Numbered from the stretch's first letter, positions 17,826 to 25,592 are shown. The stretch: DNA of 48,426 nucleotides from Amycolatopsis azurea DSM 43854 (GCF_001995215.1 NZ_MUXN01000039.1:1-48426); one strand, 5' to 3'. Notes: generated by a model not told the origin, from the sequence alone. Made by a program: numbers and translations.

Positions 17826-17991
17826 GCTCTGACTGATGGTCCCGTCACGCCGTTCCCGCGATCACCGGCAGCACGACCCAATACACCTACCTAGCCCCGA
17901 TGGTGCTCTGTGAACCAGGCCGCACCCGGCCACGTCGTGGCCAGCCGCTGAGCGACCGGCCACGAGGGCTCCCACAGTCTGCCAGCCGGTG

Positions 17992-18339
17992 TCAGAACTT
18001 AATTCCCCCTTGGATGTCCCGGGCTTGCACCACGTTGCCACTGACCTGCCCTGAGACCTGATTGGTTACACCGTCGGCCTCGGCGTGCTGATCGACCGTG
18101 GCCCGTTCCCATTCCTGCCGCAATTGCTCACCAAATACTGGGTCGGCAGCCTGCGTCTTCTCCAGTGTGGCGGCGAGTTCGCGCACTTCCACGGAATCCT
18201 CCGCGGCGCCTTCCGCAGCGTCGAGTACCGCAGACGCATCGGGGTCGTCGGCGAACTTGGCTTTGAGCAGCTGGTACAGCCCGGCTACAGTGCGGCCTGC
18301 GACGGCAGCGGCGATGGATACAAGTACAGGCTCAGGCAT
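17992..18339 (-). CDS. Putative effector with C-terminal RHIM-like motif
   Basis: The ATG at 18339 is preceded by GGAGGGACTTCT, so the start is well supported, giving 115 residues. Residues 1-29 are hydrophobic/amphipathic (PEPVLVSIAAAVAGRTVAGL, then YQLLKAKF). An acidic helical middle (to about 85) and a flexible linker follow, then the final 23 residues NQVSGQVSGNVVQARDIQ-GGIKF (93-115). The motif ends the protein exactly. In bacterial amyloid-signalling pairs the effector carries the motif at its C-terminus and the NLR at its N-terminus, and the effector's N-terminal helical domain is often membrane-active (Bell or HeLo-like). That role is inferred here. It lies downstream of, and on the same strand as, the P-loop/TPR gene at 18711-20753, 371 bp away with a possible hairpin between. 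Confidence 0.8.
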   Translation of the reverse strand: MPEPVLVSIAAAVAGRTVAGLYQLLKAKFADDPDASAVLDAAEGAAEDSVEVRELAATLEKTQAADPVFGEQLRQEWERATVDQHAEADGVTNQVSGQVSGNVVQARDIQGGIKF

Positions 18340-18501
18340 AGAAGTCCCTCCATGGTGTGCTGGCAGCGCCTCGGTTCTGTGGTGAGCATAAAGGCAAAGT
18401 CCTGGCGCACAGACTACCCACGCAATGTCGGCAGTACTGTTGCCAAGGCTCCCTGGTGACGACGGAGTGCTGGGCTGGCGGAGCCGAACTGAACTAAGGT
18501 A

Positions 18502-18544
18502 CCCCTGAGATCGCACTGGCCTGCTCGATCCGATCTCAGCGGGG
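18502..18544. terminator. Hairpin between the TPR-NTPase gene and the effector gene
   Basis: Arms CCCCTGAGATCG (18502-18513) and CGATCTCAGCGGGG (18531-18544) pair with one bulged base. It lies about 165 bp past the NTPase stop and about 165 bp before the effector start. There is no long T-run, so termination is only likely. If it works, the effector is transcribed on its own or at reduced level. Confidence 0.4.
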
Positions 18545-18710
18545 CCCTGTTTGGTCTGCAACCGACACAAAGCTAGCGGCGTTGGAGGGTGAGGCCGACG
18601 CATCAAACCCGCGCGCAGGTGGTTAGCTGATCACCGTCCGGATACCTCGCACGAACGCGATCACCCATCGTTGGTGAAGACACTCGGACGCGGGACTGCT
18701 GGCCGCCCCA

Positions 18711-20753
18711 TCACTTCGTTGAGCTGTCCTTCGTGAATGTGTCACGAAGTTCCTGAGCCTTTTTCTCGACGCTCTCGAAGTTCCGATAGGACGCGGCGAT
18801 CTCGTCAAGGTCAGCTTGAGCGCGTGCTGGATTCCCGTCGTCGAATGCCCACTGGGCCCGGAGCAGGAGTGCCTGCATCTTCTGCTCGACGGCGATGTCC
18901 GCGGTACCAAGGATTCTGTTGACGTCGTCGTGTGCTTCGTTGCTGATGCCCTGTTTCCGCCGCGCGAGGGCGCGACGGAACAAAGCGATGTAGCGTCTAT
19001 CGTAGCTCGTTCCAGGAAGTTCCAGCACTGACGACCGGTCGGCGATCGCACCGTCGAGATCTCCGCGTGTGTCGAGGATGTCCGCCCGGTTGTTCAGCGC
19101 GCAGGCACGAACTTCGGCCGGCGCGGACGGGGATCCGATGATCGTGCTGAAATCCGTAGTGGCGAGATCTTCACATTGCAGGGTGCAGAGCGTGATGCCC
19201 CTGTTGTTCAGGAGCGAGTAGTATTCAGGCCACTCCGGGTCGCAATCGGCGAGTGCCTCGGAGTAGAGATCACGAGCACGTAGTGCATCGTCTTCCAACC
19301 GGACCAGATTGGCGACCTTGAAGCGCGCAGTCGTGATCAAGCGGCACCGCCCCTCGACGAGACCTTCCTCGATGGCAGCATCCAGCCGATCGAAGATCCA
19401 CCGGATGACCGGGTGATCGCTGCGTCCCAGCAGCTGTATGACGGACACGGCCAGCTCGGCATCCGACAATGCTGACTCCCCGTCTCCGCTTGCCTCCAGC
19501 AAGTCGAGCAGCCGTTCATGGTCGGCATGATCGGCAACGAGCCGTTCCACGAAGCCGCGGTAGGAATCGGGCCATTTCCTTGCGGCATACCCGACCATGC
19601 GAGCCGATGCGAGCGCGACGGTGGGCTCCGCACCGAACCGGTCGAGCACGAAGAGTTCGCCGATGATATCCGGCCGGACCCCGTCGACGAGATCGTCTAC
19701 CGCCACGGAGGAACCGAGACGTTGGAAGACGCCGGGAAGCAGGTCCGTAAGCGTGTCGGGTAAGGGGTGTAAGGACTCATAGTCGGTAATCGTCATCCCG
19801 CCCAGCGTCGTCGCGAGAAAACGCAGGTTGTGCGCGAGCATGGCAGACTGAGGTGTCGCGACTTGTGACTCGAGCCATGCGGTGCTCCGGGCGACGATAC
19901 GCCGTAGTGAGTAGTCCCGGTTGGGGCGTTCCTCGCCCGGACTGAGCCGGTCGATCGTGGATACTTGCACAAACAGTGGCCGCAGGGCGGGATCCATGGC
20001 TTCGGCGCGGTCTACGACCTGCTCGACCTGACCTGTGGTGAGCGGTGCTGCGGCCAACCGCGCGATCATGTTCTTGACCAGTGCGCGCGCGTTCGGTCGG
20101 TCCAGGCCTGACATCGGGCGGGGTTCCGCGTACATCGCCGCAGTGACCCCGCAGGACTCCTCCAGCCGATTTACCCGCCGGGTGACTGACCACCACTCGC
20201 CTGAGGTATCTCGCTCGAGGATCAGCACCCGCACCGGGAACACTTGGTGCTGTCGGCTCAGCAAGACTAGAGCGTCGGACAGCCACCTGCTTCGCTGCGC
20301 CGCGTAGTCGATCACCAAGAGGGTTGGACGCTGAGCCTGGAAGTGGCCGAACTCGTCCTGGTCAGTTTCTCTGAGAAACCCGGCGTGCCACTCTCTCGTC
20401 GACGCGTACCGGCAAAGTTCGACGGCAAGTCGACTCTTGCCAATACCGGCGGGACCAGTCCACACCCACCACGAGAATGACCATTCGGCAGTTATGAAGC
20501 GTTTCAGCTCCGCCAGTTCAGCTGTCCGCCCTACGCAGTCGACGGCGGTGTTCGCGAAAGAAAGCAAAGACTCTGGAGTGTCCAGCGCCGGAATCGCTAG
20601 GTCGAGACTCCCGTCTCCCGTTCCTCCCACGAACAGGTTCCCGATGGAGCCAGCCTGGACCACGTTATGTGCGACGCCAGATACGACGTTGTTCGTCGAC
20701 GTTCGTGGAGAGAGCCGAGCTCCTCGCCACCGCCGCAGTCTGTCAAACACCAT
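18711..20753 (-). CDS. P-loop (STAND-like) NTPase with N-terminal RHIM-like motif and C-terminal TPRs
   Basis: An ATG at 20753 preceded by GAGGC gives 680 residues. An in-frame ATG at 20882 (43 residues longer) lacks a ribosome-binding site and would bury the motif. Residues 21-44 contain NNVVSGVAHNVVQAGSI and then GNLFVGG, matching the island's shared motif. An AAA/STAND ATPase follows: VGRTAEL (about 74-80), Walker A GPAGIGKSR (100-108), Walker B TLLVIDYAA (144-152). Roughly residues 490-660 form helical TPR-like repeats (ARDLYSEALADCDPEW; NNRADILDTRGDLDGAIADR). It differs in NTPase family from the two NACHT proteins, so the motif has been combined with unrelated switch domains. It is the closest same-strand neighbour of the putative effector and its likeliest dedicated receptor. 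Confidence 0.85.
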   Translation of the reverse strand: MVFDRLRRWRGARLSPRTSTNNVVSGVAHNVVQAGSIGNLFVGGTGDGSLDLAIPALDTPESLLSFANTAVDCVGRTAELAELKRFITAEWSFSWWVWTGPAGIGKSRLAVELCRYASTREWHAGFLRETDQDEFGHFQAQRPTLLVIDYAAQRSRWLSDALVLLSRQHQVFPVRVLILERDTSGEWWSVTRRVNRLEESCGVTAAMYAEPRPMSGLDRPNARALVKNMIARLAAAPLTTGQVEQVVDRAEAMDPALRPLFVQVSTIDRLSPGEERPNRDYSLRRIVARSTAWLESQVATPQSAMLAHNLRFLATTLGGMTITDYESLHPLPDTLTDLLPGVFQRLGSSVAVDDLVDGVRPDIIGELFVLDRFGAEPTVALASARMVGYAARKWPDSYRGFVERLVADHADHERLLDLLEASGDGESALSDAELAVSVIQLLGRSDHPVIRWIFDRLDAAIEEGLVEGRCRLITTARFKVANLVRLEDDALRARDLYSEALADCDPEWPEYYSLLNNRGITLCTLQCEDLATTDFSTIIGSPSAPAEVRACALNNRADILDTRGDLDGAIADRSSVLELPGTSYDRRYIALFRRALARRKQGISNEAHDDVNRILGTADIAVEQKMQALLLRAQWAFDDGNPARAQADLDEIAASYRNFESVEKKAQELRDTFTKDSSTK

Positions 20754-21033
20754 GAGATTCTGCCTCAGTCGCGGTCCTTGCGCGGGTCCGGGAGGTTGGT
20801 TTGAACTGGCCAGGGCGGCAGCGAAAGTTTCCTCTTGACGCGGAATCGAAGATTGCCAGGAGGCGGCAGCAGTTGCCTGCATTGATCGGCATACCGGACG
20901 ACGATTGTTCCTGGCCGTTCATCGTGGGACGTCGCGATGACGACTCCTGCTGAGCACCTGTCGGACTCCGGACGGCGGGCCGAAGGTGCTCCGCGAACCT
21001 GCGGGGTTCGTCGTGCCTGGCTGTTGATCTCGT

Positions 21034-21981
21034 TCAGCGGCGGAAGGGGCGTCGTGGGTCGCGTGGTTCCATGTTGAGGAACCGTTCGAACCAGGCTTGA
21101 GCTCGGTATTCACCGATGCCGAGTTCTCGGTTTTGGTCGGTGTCGGGGTCTTCGATGCCGTCGAGTTGTTTGCTGAACAGGGCGAGTATGTCGGTGTCTT
21201 GGAACAGTGTGTCGGTGAGCGTGTCCCAATCGTGGTCATCGTCGTGTTCTGGCAGATCTGCGTAGCGCTCGGTGAGGCCGGCCCAGTCGTCGTCGACGGC
21301 GGCTTCAGCCGAGCGCAGGATGAGGTGCAAAGCCATCTCTTCGGCTGGGCAGTGTGGTTCGGGCCAGTTTCCGGCAGCCAGGTCGCCGCTGAGGTCGTCG
21401 AAGGACCGTGCGGCCTGTCGACGCCAGACGGCGTTCTGTCGCCAGGTGATCCTCGGGAACTCGTCAAACACTGACCACGTACCAGTGTCGTCGACCGGCT
21501 CATCGCCATGTTCCAGGACATCGTCGTAGGCCTGATCGGCTAGCACCCCGGCAGCGGTCCACAAGGCTGCCGCTGTTCGGGGTGTCACCTGGAACCCGCT
21601 GCAGTGATCGCAGTTATCCCTGCCGCAGGTGCAGAGGGGGAAGAGTTCGGCGAAGTGCGGCCAGACGGAGAGTGGTACGCCGTCTTCGTCGATCTCGACT
21701 ACGGATTCTGTGGCTTCGACGAACTCAATCCCGGATCGATCATCGATCACGGCTCCCGCGTCGACGAACCATTGCGCCGCGGCAACGGCGTTGCCGCGGA
21801 TGTAGTCCTGTTCTTCTTGCCGGACCTGCTCGACGCTGAGGCTGCTGCCGGGGAGGACGGAGAACTGTGCTGCTTCGATGTCGGCGATCGCAGCTTCTTC
21901 GAGTGCGTTCTCGTCGATGATCTCGACGATCGCTTCGACCGTCACCTTGATTCTGCGGCTGCGTCCCTGGTCGCGGGTCAT
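21034..21981 (-). CDS. Acidic hypothetical protein with Cys cluster, beside integrase B
   Basis: The 315-residue protein starts at an ATG at 21981 without a strong ribosome-binding site, 85 bp from the divergent integrase start. A basic N-terminal patch (RDQGRSRRIKVTVEAIVEI) precedes an acidic body. The segment CTCGRDNCDHC (about residues 116-126) is Cys-rich and could bind zinc. Many D/E-rich stretches (DLPEHDDDHDWDTLTDTLF) mark the C-terminal half. I do not recognise the family. Genes in this place next to actinobacterial integrases are often conserved hypotheticals, so it may belong to the island's own functions (for example directionality) rather than to the immunity cargo; that is inference. 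Confidence 0.7.
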   Translation of the reverse strand: MTRDQGRSRRIKVTVEAIVEIIDENALEEAAIADIEAAQFSVLPGSSLSVEQVRQEEQDYIRGNAVAAAQWFVDAGAVIDDRSGIEFVEATESVVEIDEDGVPLSVWPHFAELFPLCTCGRDNCDHCSGFQVTPRTAAALWTAAGVLADQAYDDVLEHGDEPVDDTGTWSVFDEFPRITWRQNAVWRRQAARSFDDLSGDLAAGNWPEPHCPAEEMALHLILRSAEAAVDDDWAGLTERYADLPEHDDDHDWDTLTDTLFQDTDILALFSKQLDGIEDPDTDQNRELGIGEYRAQAWFERFLNMEPRDPRRPFRR

Positions 21982-22065
21982 TCGTCCAGGCTATCCCCGC
22001 GGACAGGTTGTGGTGGTTGAGGACGAGCAGGCGGACGCTTGAGGGTGATCTAGAAGGAGGTCGTG

Positions 22066-23391
22066 ATGAGGCGAGCAGCGGTATACAAGAGGTGCGGTTG
22101 CAAGACACGAGAGGAAGTCGGCGGCGGACGGTGTCCTCGGTTGGCTGAGCGGCGTCACGGGAGTTGGTATTTCTCGCTGGAGTTGCCGTGTGGCCGGGAC
22201 GGCCGTCGGCATCGGGTGCGTCGTGGTGGCTTCCGTTCCCGTGCGGCCGCGGTTCAAGCACGGGCGTATCTGCTGGGGGCCGATGTGCTTCCGGGGCGGA
22301 GCGCGGTGACGGTGGGGCAGTGGTTGGACATTTGGCTGGAGATACGGCAGACCCTGAGTTTCAACACTCGTCGGCTCTACACCCAGCAGGTGAACGACTA
22401 TCTGAAGCCGTACCTCGGGAGCGTGCCCTTGCGGTCGTTGACGGTGGCGCGAGTCCAAGCGATGTTCGTCGCGTTCGCCCGGGCGAACGCGAAACGACAA
22501 CGGCCGCTGTCGCCGGCGACATTCGTGAGGATCAGGGGCACGCTTCATGCGGCGTTGAACGGCGCGATCCGGGTGGGATTGATCGAGCGGAATCCGGCGC
22601 ACCTGGTGGAGCTGCCGTCGGGGCGGCGCCCGCGGGCCGTGGTGTGGACTGATGCACGAGTCGCGCACTGGCGAGCTACCGGCGAGCGTCCGCCGGTAGC
22701 GGTGTGGACAGCCCGGCAGACGGCCGAGTTTCTGGCGCACGCGCGTGAGCATCCGATGTACGCGTTGTACCTGGCGGTCGCGCTTCTCGGACTGCGGCGC
22801 GGCGAGGCGACCGGGCTGCGCTGGTGCGATCTCGACTTGGACGGCGAGGTCGTGCAGATCTCCCACCAGGTCCAGGACCGTAACGGCCACACCGTCGTGT
22901 GTCCGCCGAAGACCGAGTCGAGCGTGCGCACACTGGCGTTGGATCACGTGCTGATCGCCGCGCTGCGGACACTTCAAGCAGAGCGGCGAGACAACGTAAC
23001 CGAACCGATCGGGTTCCTGTTCACCAATCGGCACGGCGGGCCGCTCAGTCCTGGCTATGTGACCCACACCTTCACCCGGCTGGTCGCCGAGGCGGGATTG
23101 CCGCCGATCCGGTTGCACGACCTGCGGCACGGCGCGGCCAGCCTGTCGCTGGCCGCGGGCAACGACCTCAAGGTCGTGCAGGCGATGCTCGGGCACTCCA
23201 GCATCGTGCTCACCGCAGACACCTACACCAGCGTCCTGCCCTGTCTGGCGCATAGCGCCGCGGAAGCAACAGCGGAACTGGTACTGGAAGCGGCCCGTAA
23301 TGCCGCGACCTCATTGCGAGGCCAAGCAGGCAAGAAACACGCCCGGCGACGGAAAGGTAGCCGCAGCCGAGGCAAGAAGGCCAAGAAATAG
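22066..23391 (+). CDS. Tyrosine-type site-specific integrase of island B
   Basis: The ATG at 22066 follows a strong AAGGAGG box with 5-nt spacing (an in-frame GTG three bases earlier is less likely), giving 441 residues. The N-terminal Cys element (VYKRCGC ... GGRCPRLAERRHGSWYF) and an arm/core-binding domain precede the catalytic domain. The latter has the first Arg in LGLRRGEATGLRW, HDLRHGAA, LGHSS and the Tyr region TADTYTSVLP. A Lys/Arg-rich tail (KKHARRRKGSRSRGKKAKK) closes the protein; such tails bind DNA non-specifically. The gene ends 112 bp from the tRNA-Lys repeat. It is homologous to integrase A, consistent with both using the same tRNA target. Confidence 0.95.
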   Translation: MRRAAVYKRCGCKTREEVGGGRCPRLAERRHGSWYFSLELPCGRDGRRHRVRRGGFRSRAAAVQARAYLLGADVLPGRSAVTVGQWLDIWLEIRQTLSFNTRRLYTQQVNDYLKPYLGSVPLRSLTVARVQAMFVAFARANAKRQRPLSPATFVRIRGTLHAALNGAIRVGLIERNPAHLVELPSGRRPRAVVWTDARVAHWRATGERPPVAVWTARQTAEFLAHAREHPMYALYLAVALLGLRRGEATGLRWCDLDLDGEVVQISHQVQDRNGHTVVCPPKTESSVRTLALDHVLIAALRTLQAERRDNVTEPIGFLFTNRHGGPLSPGYVTHTFTRLVAEAGLPPIRLHDLRHGAASLSLAAGNDLKVVQAMLGHSSIVLTADTYTSVLPCLAHSAAEATAELVLEAARNAATSLRGQAGKKHARRRKGSRSRGKKAKK

Positions 23392-23444
23392 AGGCGTGGC
23401 CGGTACGGCCTCATTCGGCCCCACGCCGGTCCCACCCAAGATCA

Positions 23445-23493
23445 AAGCCCACCGGCAAGATCCTCTTTGTGGAGAAATCCTGCAGGTGGGCTT
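23445..23493. terminator. Hairpin between integrase B and the attachment site
   Basis: Arms AAGCCCACC (23445-23453) and GGTGGGCTT (23485-23493) pair perfectly around a 31-nt loop. The same arms begin the longer hairpin at 3953-4010 beside integrase A. It may terminate integrase and tRNA transcripts converging here, or it may be part of the integrase-binding region. Confidence 0.45.
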
Positions 23494-23502
23494 CGTATCG
23501 GA

Positions 23503-23548
23503 ACTGTGCGCCATCAGGGACTCGAACCCCGAACCCGCTGGTTAAGAG
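23503..23548. repeat. Attachment-site direct repeat inside tRNA-Lys
   Basis: This 46-bp segment is identical to 4016-4061 and includes the 3' half of tRNA-Lys up to the anticodon loop. It is the tRNA-side junction of island B. The bases beyond 23548 (rest of the tRNA) are the original chromosome. Confidence 0.9.
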
Positions 23549-23579
23549 CCAGCTGCTCTGCCAATTGAGCTAATGGCGC
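23507..23579 (-). tRNA. tRNA-Lys (anticodon CUU)
   Basis: Read on the minus strand, the 73-nt gene has acceptor arm GCGCCAT/ATGGCGC, D arm AGCTCAATTGGCAGAGC, anticodon stem GCTGG/CCAGC with loop CTCTTAA (anticodon CUU), T arm with GTTCGAGTC and discriminator A. CCA is not encoded. It is the integration target of the islands to its left; the gene remains intact because the island supplies an identical 3' half. Confidence 0.96.
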
Positions 23580-23773
23580 CTGATTGTCCGCCGCTTTGGT
23601 GTTCCCCTTGGCGACGTGGAAAACATTAACACAGGGTTGCTGGGGCCAGTTTCAGGGGGGTCCCCTAACGATCGGCCGCCACGGATTCGGCCATCCGGCC
23701 GCAGGCGTTGCGGCCGGTCAGGCAGACTGTAGCCAGACGTTGGGGTTGGTACCACGCGAAACGGGCGGTGTGC

Positions 23774-24994
23774 ATGAGGGTCTGGGGAGCGACGGGGCGG
23801 TCGCGGGTGGCTTTGGTGGCCTTGGTGGCCGGGTTCACACTGGCCGCGTGCACCAGTACACCGTCGGGTGAAACACCGTCTCCGGGTGGCACGCCCGGTG
23901 GCTCGCAGCAGAGCGGAGCGCCCGCTCCCGCGCCGAAGCCCGCCGCCATGACACTGACCCCGGCGCAGGGTGCGGCGGACGTGGCGCCCGGTGAGCCGGT
24001 CACGGTCGCCGTCGCTGACGGCAAGGTGGGCGAGGTCAAGCTGACCGGTGCCGACGGCAAGGTCGTCGCGGGCAAGCCGAAGGAGGACGGTTCGGGCTGG
24101 GAGTCGGCCGAGCCGCTCGGCTACGGCAAGTCCTACACCGTCACCGCGGCCGCGACCGGGACCGACGGCAAGCCGGTCACCGCGACCTCGACGTTCTCCA
24201 CGGCCAAGGCGGGCAAGCAGATCGGTGTCTCGATCAACCTGGTCGAAGGGGAGACGGTCGGGGTCGGGCTGCCGTTGATCTTCACCTTCACCGCCAACGT
24301 GCCGGACAAGGCAGCGACCGAGAAGGCGCTGAAGATCGTCACCGAGCCGCAGGCCGAAGGCGCGTTCCACTGGTTCGGCGAGAAGACCGTGATGTGGCGG
24401 CCCAAGGAGTACTTCAAGCCGGGCACGAAGATCTCGGTCAACGCGGCGATCTACGGCAAGAACCTCGGCAACAACACCTTCGGCCGTGAGGACAAGCCGG
24501 CCAAGGTGGTCGTCGGCGACAAGCTGGTCGCGACCGCGGACGGCGGCACGCACCAAATGAAGGTCGTGGTGAACGACCAAGAGGTCAAGCAGATGCCGAT
24601 CTCGATGGGCAAGCCGTCGAGCAGCACCCCGGCCGGGACCTACACGGTGATGAGCGAGCACACCGGGTACACGATGGACTCGAGCACCTACGGCGTCCCG
24701 ACGGACAGCAAGGCCGGTTACCGGACGTTCGTGAAGTACGCGGTGCGGATGTCGAACAGCGGCATCTTCTACCACTCGGCGCCGTGGTCGGTGGGTTCGC
24801 AGGGCAAGCGGAACGTGAGCCACGGCTGCATCAATCTGTCGACCGAGAACGCGAAGTGGCTGATGGACACTTCCAAGAAGGGCGACATCATCACGGTCGC
24901 GAACTCGGGCCCGCAGGTGCTGGAGCCGACCGACGGCTGGTCGGTGTGGCAGATGTCCTGGGACGACTGGAAGACCGGCGGCGACCGGAACTGA
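23774..24994 (+). CDS. L,D-transpeptidase lipoprotein (YkuD family, LdtMt2-like)
   Basis: The ATG at 23774 places a lipoprotein signal peptide at the N-terminus (basic MRVWGATGRSR, hydrophobic VALVALVAGFTLA, lipobox LAAC); an upstream in-frame start is possible but would bury it. The 406-residue product has a Pro/Gly-rich linker, two Ig-like domains (about 60-250) and a YkuD catalytic domain. That domain has the nucleophile in SHGCINLS (about 349-356) and an upstream HSAPW. These enzymes make 3-3 cross-links in peptidoglycan outside the membrane and resist most penicillins. Length and layout match mycobacterial LdtMt2 (LppS) proteins. It is transcribed alone and followed by a long hairpin. 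Confidence 0.92.
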   Translation: MRVWGATGRSRVALVALVAGFTLAACTSTPSGETPSPGGTPGGSQQSGAPAPAPKPAAMTLTPAQGAADVAPGEPVTVAVADGKVGEVKLTGADGKVVAGKPKEDGSGWESAEPLGYGKSYTVTAAATGTDGKPVTATSTFSTAKAGKQIGVSINLVEGETVGVGLPLIFTFTANVPDKAATEKALKIVTEPQAEGAFHWFGEKTVMWRPKEYFKPGTKISVNAAIYGKNLGNNTFGREDKPAKVVVGDKLVATADGGTHQMKVVVNDQEVKQMPISMGKPSSSTPAGTYTVMSEHTGYTMDSSTYGVPTDSKAGYRTFVKYAVRMSNSGIFYHSAPWSVGSQGKRNVSHGCINLSTENAKWLMDTSKKGDIITVANSGPQVLEPTDGWSVWQMSWDDWKTGGDRN

Positions 24995-25003
24995 CCCGAT
25001 CCC

Positions 25004-25051
25004 CATGAGGGGTCCCCTTAGGACTATCGAGTCCTAAGGGGACCCCTCATG
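25004..25051. terminator. Perfect 22-bp-stem bidirectional hairpin
   Basis: The arms 25004-25025 and 25030-25051 are perfect reverse complements around a 4-nt loop (ATCG). It sits between the convergent L,D-transpeptidase gene and a small minus-strand ORF whose stop lies inside it. There is no T-run, as is common for GC-rich actinobacterial terminators. The outer CATGAGGGGTCCCC arm suggests a dispersed palindromic element. Confidence 0.75.
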
Positions 25052-25277
25052 GCGTTCCGGGCCTGGGTGTCCTGTTGAAGTACTCCCGCTGTGTCTCGCC
25101 GCTGGTCTTGTAGCGGCATTTCTGTGTGTCGGTGTCCCAGATCTTCTCCGGATCAAGTCGGCACTTCTGGGACTGGGCCTTCGTGCAGTTCGGATACCCG
25201 GGCTCGCATCGCCAAGGTGACTTGCGCGCCGAGGTCGTGGTCTTCACCGGTTCGGGAGGGCTCACCGTCACGGTCAT
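25047..25277 (-). CDS. Possible small Cys-rich hypothetical protein
   Basis: The 76-residue frame reads MTVTVSPPEPVKTTTSARKS, then WRCEPGYPNCTKAQSQKC, then a segment with IWDTDTQKCRYK. Four cysteines and natural-looking composition make a small protein possible, but no clear ribosome-binding site is seen and there is no signal peptide at this start. Its stop lies inside the hairpin arm at 25030-25051. No function is proposed. Confidence 0.4.
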   Translation of the reverse strand: MTVTVSPPEPVKTTTSARKSPWRCEPGYPNCTKAQSQKCRLDPEKIWDTDTQKCRYKTSGETQREYFNRTPRPGTP

Positions 25278-25374
25278 CGCTCATATACGGCACCTGCACC
25301 TGGTCACCTACGGCACCGAATGGATGGGGGTCCGGGGGCGCAGCCCTCCGGCGGGGGCTTGGGGGCTCGGCCCC

Positions 25375-25408
25375 CAAAAAAGGCGAAACCCCAGCCTGTT
25401 GGGCTGGG
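25375..25408 (-). terminator. Intrinsic terminator downstream of tRNA-His
   Basis: On the minus strand a stem CCCAGCC/GGCTGGG (25402-25408 with 25390-25396, 5-nt loop) is followed by GTTTCGCC and a run of T (complement of A at 25375-25381). It lies about 30 bp past the tRNA-His 3' end. Confidence 0.7.
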
Positions 25409-25439
25409 CTCGTCAAGAGCCCCGAACAGACTGGGGTGA

Positions 25440-25515
25440 TGGGGTGAGCGACGGGTTTCGAACCCGCGACCTCCTGGACCACAACCAGGTGCTCTACCAG
25501 CTGAGCTACGCCCAC
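25440..25515 (-). tRNA. tRNA-His (anticodon GUG), 3' CCA encoded
   Basis: On the minus strand the gene starts GTGGGCG and pairs with CGCTCAC at the acceptor end. D arm AGCTCAGCTGGTAGAGC, anticodon stem CCTGG/CCAGG with loop TTGTGGT (GUG), and T arm GGGTTCGAAACCC are all clear. The discriminator is C, a G is encoded at position -1 as required for tRNA-His, and the next three bases read CCA. Confidence 0.96.
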
Positions 25516-25592
25516 CATCGCCGGGCTCGGGAAGCTTCCCATCACCTCGGCCGCACTATATTAGCGTGCCCGTTTCGGGGGCTCGCAACGGG

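Larger units (their letters stand above)
4062..23548. mobile_element. Integrative island B (about 19.5 kb) in tRNA-Lys
   Basis: The island is bounded by 46-bp direct repeats (4016-4061 and 23503-23548), the right one inside the intact tRNA-Lys gene, with a tyrosine integrase at the tRNA end. Inside are three motif-sharing NTPases, a putative effector, a three-gene coupled operon, a hypothetical gene and several decayed genes. I see no replication initiator, FtsK/TraB-type transferase, relaxase or excisionase; only a frameshifted DUF2637 gene hints at an older actinomycete conjugative element. It is best described as a non-autonomous defence/immunity island. Excision would give a circle and regenerate one tRNA-Lys copy. 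Confidence 0.8.

Noticed and set aside
21991..23253. Long minus-strand open frame opposite integrase B
   Set aside because: Arg/Pro/His-rich antisense translation; the plus strand encodes a clear tyrosine recombinase.
23570..25006. Long minus-strand open frame opposite the L,D-transpeptidase
   Set aside because: Arg/His/Leu-rich shadow; the plus strand carries lipobox and SHGCINLS.
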